Below, piece by piece: positions 5,375 to 11,062 of a DNA stretch of 11,062 bases (its first letter is position 1; each line of letters begins with the position of its first letter). Both the position numbers and the translations under genes were made by a program. A model generated the notes under the pieces. The model searched no databases. It had not been told where the DNA came from and saw only the letters and a program-made list of their open reading frames with translations. The DNA comes from Colimorpha sp045222795 (lineage in GTDB: Bacteria > Bacteroidota > Bacteroidia > Bacteroidales > P3). The stretch is taken from contig JBGUZF010000090.1 in assembly GCA_045222795.1 (NCBI GenBank), positions 1 through 11,062 of the forward strand, in the 5' to 3' direction.

Positions 5375-7489
5375 TTAGCGGGCGGTGTTGAGGAGGGATT
5401 GGAGCTCTTTGATTTCGTCGCGGAAGGCGGCGGCAGCCATGAAGTCGAGTTCCTTGGCGGCCAACTGCATCTTGCGCTGACGCTCGCGTATCTCCTTGCG
5501 GAGCTGCTCCTTGCTCATGGCAAGGAATGCTTGATTGCTTGATTGCTTGATCGTTTGAGTGTTAAGTGGTTCTGCTTCTTCTTCGGCGGCCATGGGGGCG
5601 ACCTCGTCGGGTGTGGTGTAGGGTCGCACGGGGACTTTGGCGGCTTCGCCGCCCAAGGCACCTTCTTCGGCGGCGCGCTCGATGACGGAGGTAGTGCCGA
5701 GGATGGCGTCGGTGGACTTCACTATCTGGCGGGGCACGATGCCGTGCTCCATATTGTAGCGTATCTGCTTGTCGCGGTGACGGTTGGTGAGGTCGATGGC
5801 GCGCTGCATGCTACCCGTAATGGTGTCGCCGTAGAGGATGGCCTTGCTGTGTACGTTGCGGGCGGCGCGGCCGATGGTCTGGATGAGGGCGCGGTCGGAT
5901 CGCAGGAAACCCTCTTTGTCGGCGTCGAGGATGGCTACGAGGCTGACCTCGGGGAGGTCGAGACCTTCGCGCAAGAGGTTGACGCCCACCAGCACGTCGA
6001 AGACGCCCATGCGGAGGTCGCGCATAATCTCCACGCGCTCAAGGGTGTCGACGTCGGAGTGTATATATTTGCTGCGGATGCCGAGGTTGGTGAGGTAGGA
6101 GGTGAGTTCTTCGGCCATGCGCTTGGTGAGGGTGGTGACGAGGACGCGCTCGCCTTTGTCGACGGTATTCTCTATCTCGTCGAGGAGGTCGTCGACCTGG
6201 CTCACGGCGGGCCGCACCTCGACCACGGGGTCGAGGAGTCCCGTGGGGCGTATCACCTGCTCGACCACCACGCCTTCGGCCTCGGCCAGCTCGTAGTCGG
6301 CCGGCGTGGCAGATATATATATGGTTTGTCCGGTGAGGGCGTAGAACTCGTCGTAGGTGAGGGGACGGTTGTCGAGCGCCGAGGGCAGGCGGAAGCCGTA
6401 TTCGACGAGGGCGGTCTTGCGGCTGCGGTCACCGCCGTACATGGCGCCTATCTGCGGCACGGTGACATGGCTCTCGTCGACCACCAGCAGGAAGTCGTCG
6501 GGGAAATAGTCGATGAGGCAGAAGGGTCGACTGCCTGGCGAGCGGCCGTCGAAGTAGCGGCTGTAGTTCTCGATGCCCGAGCAGTAGCCGAGTTCCTGTA
6601 TCATCTCGACGTCGTAGTTGACGCGTTCCTCGAGACGCTTGGCTTCGAGGTGCTTGCCTATCTCGTTGAGGTAGTCGCGCCGCTCGTACATATCGCGCTG
6701 TATCTGCAGCAGGGCCTCGCCCATGTTCTCCTTGGAGGTGAGGAAGTTGGAGGCAGGGTAGATGACCACCTCGTCGAACTTCTCCAAGCGCTGGCCGCTG
6801 ATGGGGTCGAAGCTCTCGAGGCTCTCCACCTCGTCGTCCCAGAAGGAGATGCGATAGCAGAAGTCGGCGAAGGAGGGGAAGACGTCGACGGTGTCGCCCT
6901 TGACTCGGAAGCGGCCGTTGATGAACTCTATCTCGTTGCGCACATACTGTCCTTCGAGGAGCTGCATGAGGAGGGTGTCGCGCTGGAGGCGGTCGCCGAC
7001 ATGGACGGTGACGGTGCCGCGTTTGAACTCGTCGGGGTTGCCGATGCCGTAGATGCAGCTGACCGAGGAGACCACGATGACGTCGCGGCGGCCGCTGAGC
7101 AGGGCGCTGCTGGCACGCAGGCGCAACTTGTCGAGTTCGTCGTTGATCTGCAGGTCTTTCTCGATATAGGTGTTGGTGGAGGGTATGTAGGCTTCGGGCT
7201 GGTAGTAGTCGTAGTAGGAGACGAAGTATTCGACGGCGTTGTCGGGGAAGAACTGGCGGAACTCGCCGTAGAGCTGCGCCGCGAGAGTTTTGTTATGGCT
7301 GAGCACGAGGGTGGGACGCTGTAATTCCTGGATGACGTTGGCCACGGTGAAGGTCTTGCCGCTGCCGGTGACGCCTTGCAGCACCTGGGCACGCTGACCA
7401 CTACGCACGCCTTCCACCAGTTGGCGGATGGCGTCGGGTTGGTCGCCCATGGGCGCGAAGTCGGATTTAAGACGAAAGTCCATCGCCAT
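5375..7489 (-). CDS. uvrB: Excinuclease ABC subunit B (nucleotide excision repair helicase)
   Basis: UvrB loads onto damaged DNA with UvrA, verifies the lesion and recruits the nuclease UvrC. The 704-residue product has Walker A GVTGSGKT at 39-46 and the damage-probing beta-hairpin near 92-115 (SYYDYYQPEAYIPSTNTY). The Walker B/DEAD-type box is DESH at 338-341, followed by PQIGAMYGGDRSRK, and helicase motif VI is QTIGRAARN. A C-terminal UVR domain lies at about 660-703 (LRKEIRERQRKMQ...FRDEIKELQ) and contacts UvrC. The numbering from the ATG at 7489 matches E. coli UvrB residue for residue over the first motifs. A second in-frame ATG at 7483 is a realistic alternative. Both lie in a 13-bp hairpin. 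The linker before the UVR domain is long and includes codons derived from an octamer repeat. I see no convincing promoter directly upstream. Confidence 0.97.
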   Translation of the reverse strand: MAMDFRLKSDFAPMGDQPDAIRQLVEGVRSGQRAQVLQGVTGSGKTFTVANVIQELQRPTLVLSHNKTLAAQLYGEFRQFFPDNAVEYFVSYYDYYQPEAYIPSTNTYIEKDLQINDELDKLRLRASSALLSGRRDVIVVSSVSCIYGIGNPDEFKRGTVTVHVGDRLQRDTLLMQLLEGQYVRNEIEFINGRFRVKGDTVDVFPSFADFCYRISFWDDEVESLESFDPISGQRLEKFDEVVIYPASNFLTSKENMGEALLQIQRDMYERRDYLNEIGKHLEAKRLEERVNYDVEMIQELGYCSGIENYSRYFDGRSPGSRPFCLIDYFPDDFLLVVDESHVTVPQIGAMYGGDRSRKTALVEYGFRLPSALDNRPLTYDEFYALTGQTIYISATPADYELAEAEGVVVEQVIRPTGLLDPVVEVRPAVSQVDDLLDEIENTVDKGERVLVTTLTKRMAEELTSYLTNLGIRSKYIHSDVDTLERVEIMRDLRMGVFDVLVGVNLLREGLDLPEVSLVAILDADKEGFLRSDRALIQTIGRAARNVHSKAILYGDTITGSMQRAIDLTNRHRDKQIRYNMEHGIVPRQIVKSTDAILGTTSVIERAAEEGALGGEAAKVPVRPYTTPDEVAPMAAEEEAEPLNTQTIKQSSNQAFLAMSKEQLRKEIRERQRKMQLAAKELDFMAAAAFRDEIKELQSLLNTAR
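5528..5551 (-). repeat. Octamer repeat inside the uvrB linker
   Basis: Three exact copies of TGCTTGAT on the plus strand are followed by a decayed fourth (CGTTTGAG, 5552-5559). They encode part of the UvrB linker around residues 645-654 (TIKQSSNQA). The period of eight is not a multiple of three, so gain or loss of a unit would shift the frame before the UVR domain. Confidence 0.9.
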
Positions 7490-7509
7490 TAGTAACGGCG
7501 ATGGACTTT
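7475..7509 (-). promoter_or_regulatory. Perfect hairpin enclosing the uvrB start codons
   Basis: AAAGTCCATCGCC (7475-7487) and GGCGATGGACTTT (7497-7509) are perfect reverse complements around a nine-base loop. In the uvrB mRNA the 3' arm contains the ATG at 7483-7481 completely and the last base of the ATG at 7489-7487; the first two bases of that ATG lie in the loop. Folding would bury both possible starts. Read on the plus strand it is followed by only a short T-run, and no plus-strand gene lies before it, so a terminator role is less likely. Confidence 0.75.
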
Positions 7510-7577
7510 TGATATTGTGTCGGTGTACTTATTTAGTATGTAGTTAGAGTAGTTAAAGATAATAGCACCCTGCAGGG

Positions 7578-7635
7578 ACATTTGTCTTTAACTACTAGCG
7601 CGCAGCGCGATAACTACTTTGACTTCTTTAACTAC
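7578..7635 (+). repeat. Left copy of a 58/59-base inverted repeat flanking the lipoprotein gene
   Basis: This copy starts ACATTTGTCTTTAACTACT. Its core is TAGCGCGCAGCGCGATAACT, containing the palindrome CGCGCAGCGCG, and it ends TTTAACTAC. It matches the reverse complement of 8439-8497 with about three mismatches and one single-base gap. The stop codon of the lipoprotein gene (7632-7634) lies inside its end. The rest of 7490-7577 holds the uvrB leader hairpin and AT-rich sequence with GTAGTTA-like units, and no gene. Confidence 0.92.
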
Positions 7636-8423
7636 AAAACACGTAGCACCGCCACTCCGGTGAGGTCGAAGCCGCCGGAAGCCCAGATGGTGTCGCGGGT
7701 GGGCCAGGGATCGTTGACGATGCGGCCCTTGTAGTCGCGCGTGGCGTACTGCGGGTCGATGGTGCCCACGACGTCGACGAGGCGCACATGAGTGACGCGG
7801 TCGATGTCGAGGCCTGCGCTGCCGCGCAGCTCCTCGAGGTCGAAGGGGGTGCCGTAGCCCACGCGGTACTTGCCCGCGAGGTTGTTGAGCAGGGTGGGGT
7901 CGACTTGACCGTTACTGCCTACTTGCGTCTCGGTCTGAGTGAGCGAAGAGGCGCGGAAGCGCACGAAGTGCTCGCCGTCGCTGCTCACCTCGACGAAGGC
8001 CAGCTCAAGGAAATGGTCGTCGAATGAGTTCTCGAACACCGCGAAGTCGGGACCTGCGATGTTGCGGATGGGTTCGGCGAAGGTCAGCGTGGCGGTGCCG
8101 CCGTCGCCGAGACTCACGGCGTCGGTGGTCGAGGTGCTGGCGGGACCTACGCCGGCATCGTCGGTGCCGTAGTGCACCTTGGGACCGTCGGGGTCGGTGA
8201 TGTCCACGGGACCGCGCACGATGGTGCAACCCGTGGCCCATGCGGCGACGATGCTGCTGTCGAAGCGTATGGCGGTGCAGCCTTCGGTGCCCACGGCGCC
8301 ACAGAAGGATGTGGGTTCCTCGGGTTCGGGTTCAGGAGTGGGCGTCGGTGTGACGGGGTCGGGCTTGCAGCATGCAAAGAGGAGAGCAAGCACAGTCGTC
8401 GCAAGGGTCAGGTAGCGTTTCAT
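7632..8423 (-). CDS. Surface lipoprotein of a Bacteroidota 'cell surface protein' family, likely co-transcribed with the B12-riboswitch gene
   Basis: The 263-residue product has a lipoprotein signal peptide with lipobox L15-F-A-C18, followed by a Pro/Glu/Thr-rich tether (TPTPTPEPEPEEP, about 25-37) that would hold the rest away from the membrane. The globular part, about 40-263, has the blocks VSLGDGGTATLTF, GPDFAVFENSFDDHFLELAFVEVSSDG and LNNLAGKYRVGYGTPFDLEEL. These are followed by THVRLVDVVG and, near the end, IVNDPWPT and SGGFDLTGVAVL. I recognise this pattern as a widespread family usually annotated only as 'cell surface protein'. From memory, it is often found beside outer-membrane cobalamin uptake genes in Bacteroidota. 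No enzyme motif is seen. It lies 137 bases downstream of the riboswitch-controlled T9SS gene, same strand, with no clear promoter of its own, so a joint transcript is likely. The tether has no obvious LES export signal (acidic residues directly after Cys18), so surface exposure is inferred. Confidence 0.85.
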   Translation of the reverse strand: MKRYLTLATTVLALLFACCKPDPVTPTPTPEPEPEEPTSFCGAVGTEGCTAIRFDSSIVAAWATGCTIVRGPVDITDPDGPKVHYGTDDAGVGPASTSTTDAVSLGDGGTATLTFAEPIRNIAGPDFAVFENSFDDHFLELAFVEVSSDGEHFVRFRASSLTQTETQVGSNGQVDPTLLNNLAGKYRVGYGTPFDLEELRGSAGLDIDRVTHVRLVDVVGTIDPQYATRDYKGRIVNDPWPTRDTIWASGGFDLTGVAVLRVL

Positions 8424-8438
8424 TGGCTAAATTATTTG

Positions 8439-8497
8439 GTAGTTATAGAAGTTAAAGTAGTTATCGCGCTGCGCGCTAGAAGTTAAAGGACAAATGT
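8439..8497 (-). repeat. Right copy of the 58/59-base inverted repeat
   Basis: This is the reverse-complement partner of 7578-7635, read on the minus strand from 8497 to 8439. It sits between the start of the lipoprotein gene and the stop of the T9SS gene. The two copies are about 800 bases apart and enclose nearly the whole lipoprotein gene. Confidence 0.92.
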
Positions 8498-8521
8498 TTT
8501 ATGTCTGCATAAGGTATCGTC

Positions 8522-8551
8522 CCTTAACTTCTCTTAACTTCCCTTAACTCC
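8522..8551. repeat. Decamer repeat after the T9SS gene
   Basis: Three tandem units CCTTAACTTC, TCTTAACTTC and CCTTAACTCC lie 10 bases beyond the stop codon of the 737-residue protein. The TTAACTTC motif also occurs within the inverted repeat copies nearby, so the two repeats are related in sequence. Confidence 0.8.
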
Positions 8552-8560
8552 CAATAATAA

Positions 8561-10774
8561 TTATCTAACAACAACTTTTGCACTGGCGTCGCCCACGCGG
8601 AGCATATAGATGCCGTTGGCAAGGCCGTTGACGGCAATCTGGGCCTCGGTGCTGCCAGCGGCCACAGGCATGGCGATGACGCGGCGGCCGGTCATGTCGA
8701 AGAGCACAACCTCGCTGGCGCTCTCAAGGGCGCTGAAGCTGACATTGACGCTGCTGACAGCGGGGTTGGGATAGACGCTCAGGCTGATGCCCTCGGCGAC
8801 GGTGATACCCTCGGTGGTGGGCACGCTGACGGGATGGATGGCCATGGGCCACACATAGGTGTAATCCCAGTATCCGCCATACTCATCAATCCAAGTGCTG
8901 TCGGCCTTGACGGCGACATAGGTGTCGGCGAACTTCACGAAGTCGCCATTGGCAACGGCGTGGCCGGCGGCACCAACCATCGAGGAGACGTGGTTGACCT
9001 GCATGTTGAAGTAGATGCTATAGTCGGTGGGGTCGTGGGGAGTAATGGTGAGGGTGTCGGTGATAGTGGCATCGGCATAGCGGAAGTCGGAGACGAAGGC
9101 CGAGGTGCCTTCGATGCTCAGACGCGGGTCGGCGGCAACAATGGCATCGATAATTTCGCTCACGTAGACGCTGTCGGTGCTGAACTTGTAGCCCCAAGCC
9201 AGAGCGGTGTCGGCCCAGTTGATGGCGAAGACTACCTTGTTGTTGCCCTCACCAACCCAGTAAAGGATGTCGCTGGCGGCAATCTCGGCGTCTTCGGGAG
9301 CAGTCTCGGCGGGCACGCTGACTGGATGGATGGTCATGGGCCACACATAGGTGTAGTCCCAGTAGCCGCCATATTCCGAAATCCACGTGCTGTCGGCCTT
9401 GACGGCGACATAGGTGTCGGCGAATTTCACGAAGTCACCATTGACAACGGCGTGGCCTGCGGCACCAACCATCGAGGAGACGTGGTTGACCTGCATGTTG
9501 AAGTAGATGCTCCAGTCGGTGGGGTCGTGGGGAGTAAGGGTGAGGGTGTCGGTGATGTTCTCATCGGCATAGCGGAAGTCGGATACGAAGGCCGAGGTGC
9601 CTTCGATGCTCAGGCGCGGGTCGGCGGCGACAAGGGCATCGATGATTTCGCTCACGTAGACGCTGTCGGTGCTGAACTTGTAGCCCCAAGCCAGAGCGGT
9701 GTCGGCCCAGTTGATGGCGAAGACCACCTTGTTGTTGCCCTCACCAACCCAGTAGAGGATGTCGCTGGCAGCGATGGTGGCGTCTTCAGGCTGCGGGTCG
9801 GTGACGGGTACGGGTACGGGAGTAGGAGTGGTGCTCCAAGCCTCCTCCATATAGTAGGAACCCATGGCATCCCAGCCGGTAGCCGAATTGAGGTCACCAT
9901 ACTTGAACACGTCGCCGTTGTGGAGCGTGGAGGCGGCTCCCGAACCGGCGCTGACGCCGTTGAGGTTGGTCCACCAGAAGTTGTAGCCCACAGCAGGATC
10001 AACAGGGGAGAGGCCAAGGGTGTCGCCGTTGTCGGTCACAAAATGGATGTCGCCACCGTTGGAGGGAGTACCTTCGGTCCAGAAGCGGGGGTCGGCATTG
10101 GCAATGGCATCGACCATGGCCTGTGCCGTCGTGGTGCCGTTGAAGAGATATCCCCATGCAAAAGCGGTGTCGGGCTGGGCGAAGTTGACGATGAAAGCGG
10201 CGCTGTCGCTGCCGGAGCCAACCCAGTAGAGGATGTCGCTGAAGGCGATGGTGGCATCGACGGTGTCGGCAGTGCTGCTGCCACCGTTGGGGTTGCTGGC
10301 ATAGATGAGGTTGTTGACAGTGGTGAAGTTGTAGTTGTCGCAGGTGGACTCGGAGATGCGCAGCCAAGTGCTGGTGCTGAGGTTGGTCGAACCATAGACT
10401 CCATTGTAGTTGTTGCAGTTAAAATAACCAGATGGTGTCAGGCTAACGCTTGCGCTGGGGTCTACGTAGCTAACGGTAGAAAGGAAAGAACCACTAATAG
10501 TGTAGGTAAAGCGGCTGTCGTAGGCCATGAGGGTGTCGAGGGCGTTGAGCAGGGTGATGGTGCCGTTCCAGTGGATACCCCATACCACTACGGTCGGGGT
10601 GTAGCTGGCATCATCATCGTCCCAGCCAATGGCGATAACAGTGCTGTTGCTGCCGGTGCCGACCCAATATTGGATGTTGGACTCGACAATGTTGACCGAT
10701 TTAGGTGCGGATTGTGCCATAATGCCGGATACGGCAAGCAAACCCAGTGCCAAAAAGAATACTTTTTTTACCAT
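8561..10774 (-). CDS. Cobalamin-riboswitch-controlled T9SS-secreted protein with four repeated 'YWVG' modules
   Basis: The 737-residue product starts at the ATG at 10774 with a signal peptide (MVKK, hydrophobic core, cleavage near Ala20-Gln21). Four modules follow, starting near residues 33, 180, 338 and 502. Each opens with (I/L)xYWVGxGxN/D, then a strand with hydrophobic residues, WG(Y/I)xF/W, and an acidic DPR(L/F)-type motif. Modules three and four are almost identical. Residues about 663-737 form a T9SS type A sorting domain (VYPNPAVSSVNV, LFDMTGRRV, NGIYMLRVGDASAKVVVR), so the protein should cross the outer membrane by T9SS. A Pro-rich linker (TPTPVPVPVTDPQP) precedes module three. A cobalamin riboswitch lies in the leader. 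I do not know a proven function for these modules. Binding of corrinoid or of a B12-carrying protein is an inference from regulation and location. The frame stays open upstream to 10981 but that part is the riboswitch RNA. Confidence 0.88.
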   Translation of the reverse strand: MVKKVFFLALGLLAVSGIMAQSAPKSVNIVESNIQYWVGTGSNSTVIAIGWDDDDASYTPTVVVWGIHWNGTITLLNALDTLMAYDSRFTYTISGSFLSTVSYVDPSASVSLTPSGYFNCNNYNGVYGSTNLSTSTWLRISESTCDNYNFTTVNNLIYASNPNGGSSTADTVDATIAFSDILYWVGSGSDSAAFIVNFAQPDTAFAWGYLFNGTTTAQAMVDAIANADPRFWTEGTPSNGGDIHFVTDNGDTLGLSPVDPAVGYNFWWTNLNGVSAGSGAASTLHNGDVFKYGDLNSATGWDAMGSYYMEEAWSTTPTPVPVPVTDPQPEDATIAASDILYWVGEGNNKVVFAINWADTALAWGYKFSTDSVYVSEIIDALVAADPRLSIEGTSAFVSDFRYADENITDTLTLTPHDPTDWSIYFNMQVNHVSSMVGAAGHAVVNGDFVKFADTYVAVKADSTWISEYGGYWDYTYVWPMTIHPVSVPAETAPEDAEIAASDILYWVGEGNNKVVFAINWADTALAWGYKFSTDSVYVSEIIDAIVAADPRLSIEGTSAFVSDFRYADATITDTLTITPHDPTDYSIYFNMQVNHVSSMVGAAGHAVANGDFVKFADTYVAVKADSTWIDEYGGYWDYTYVWPMAIHPVSVPTTEGITVAEGISLSVYPNPAVSSVNVSFSALESASEVVLFDMTGRRVIAMPVAAGSTEAQIAVNGLANGIYMLRVGDASAKVVVR
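8821..9804 (-). repeat. Tandem duplication of a 492-base (164-residue) module
   Basis: The segment 8821-9312 recurs at 9313-9804 with a period of exactly 492 bases; the last roughly 20 bases of each unit diverge. The encoded modules differ at only about nine of about 155 residues (for example AD-AT versus DEN, WIDEY versus WISEY). The other two modules of the same protein are far more diverged. This indicates a recent in-frame duplication. Confidence 0.93.
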
Positions 10775-10850
10775 AATTGATATTGTTTTTAGTTTGTTAA
10801 TACTTTCCATTCCAATATCGGCAGGCAAAAAAGGAATACGCATAACGGGG

Positions 10851-10871
10851 GCAAAAGAACGGCTATGCCGT
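10851..10871 (-). terminator. Candidate expression-platform hairpin between riboswitch and gene
   Basis: On the minus strand ACGGC-ATA-GCCGT (10871-10859) is followed by TTCTTTTGC. A five-base-pair stem with a U-rich run could be a weak terminator governed by the riboswitch. The stem is short and I could not work out an antiterminator, so control of translation remains equally possible. The rest of 10775-10918 is leader RNA with no other gene or clear signal. Confidence 0.25.
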
Positions 10872-10918
10872 CTGTCACCGGAGTGCTTTTTCCTCGAAAG
10901 CGGTACCGATTTATACGA

Positions 10919-11062
10919 TTTGGCAGGTCTTCTGGCTTGTCCGTCTCGGCTCGGCCTTCCCATGCATCTATGGCGGTGCACAGTGGCCTATCTCTTTGAG
11001 CGTCAACTGTTGGACTCACAGCAGCGGGACTGCGCCGGACTCTCACCGGCTTCCCTCTTGGC
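10919..11062 (-). ncRNA. Cobalamin riboswitch (5' end cut by the window edge)
   Basis: On the minus strand the region contains the conserved cobalamin-aptamer blocks in order. First comes AGAGGGAAGCCGGTGAGAGT followed by CCGGCGCAGTCCCGC and TGCTGTGAGTCC. Then come GCCACTGTGC and GGGAAGGC, and finally an exact B12 box GCCAGAAGACCTGCC at 10936-10922. This RNA binds adenosyl- or related cobalamins and lowers expression of the downstream gene when B12 is plentiful. The first strand of the closing stems (P1/P2), about 20-40 bases, is beyond the right edge; the terminal GGC/GCC at 11060-11062 is probably the 3' side of P2. The next gene in its direction is the T9SS protein starting at 10774, 145 bases away. 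The promoter must lie outside the window. Confidence 0.96.

Noticed and set aside
5543..7324. A 593-codon open frame antisense to uvrB
   Set aside because: Same effect of GC-rich third codon positions opposite a certain gene; the product is a Val/Gly/Asp/Ala-rich mirror without domains.
7632..8423. Insertion sequence or transposon cargo between inverted repeats
   Set aside because: No transposase is encoded and no target-site duplication was recognised, so only the repeat pair itself is reported.
8834..10780. A 648-codon open frame antisense to the T9SS protein
   Set aside because: The sense strand has a signal peptide, repeated modules, a sorting domain and a riboswitch. The antisense product only mirrors the repeats.
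10775..10981. N-terminal extension of the T9SS protein by 69 residues
   Set aside because: It would translate through the B12 box and hide the clear signal peptide that starts at 10774. The open frame is accidental.

Overview
The window looks like chromosomal DNA of a Bacteroidales-type bacterium (phylum Bacteroidota). The evidence is: promoters of the TTTG-N19-TAnnTTTG type, almost no Shine-Dalgarno sites, two proteins with type IX secretion (T9SS) C-terminal sorting domains, a BspA-like leucine-rich-repeat protein, and a methylmalonyl-CoA mutase of the kind used in succinate/propionate metabolism. Genes are GC-rich with strong third-position bias, which leaves long empty antisense reading frames opposite the real genes.

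Left part (1-4340). The window opens with the N-terminus of a low-molecular-weight protein tyrosine phosphatase (minus strand). It is divergent from mutB, the B12-dependent methylmalonyl-CoA mutase large subunit (plus strand), with two back-to-back promoters between them. Thirteen bases after mutB comes a secreted BspA-like LRR protein with a T9SS-type tail. Its 3' end overlaps by 10 bases the 3' end of a convergent LysE/RhtB-family exporter gene.

Middle part (4312-7489, minus strand). A DUF177/YceD-family gene and rpmF (ribosomal protein L32) form a small operon with its own promoter and a clear intrinsic terminator. Upstream of it lies uvrB, whose start codons sit in a perfect 13-bp hairpin and whose linker contains an octamer repeat. 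Several short-period repeats (7, 8, 10 and 11 bases) lie in and around the genes from here to 8551, sometimes forming gene ends.

Right part (7490-11062, minus strand). A cobalamin riboswitch, cut by the right edge but with an exact B12 box, leads into a 737-residue T9SS-secreted protein. That protein is built from four related 'YWVG...WGY...DPR' modules, the last two being a recent 492-base tandem duplication. A lipoprotein gene follows, bracketed by a nearly perfect 58/59-base inverted repeat. I read this pair as a cobalamin-regulated surface system, plausibly for capture or uptake of corrinoids, with a secreted multi-domain protein and a lipidated partner. This is the most interesting part of the window. 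The function is inferred from the riboswitch and localisation signals and has not been demonstrated.
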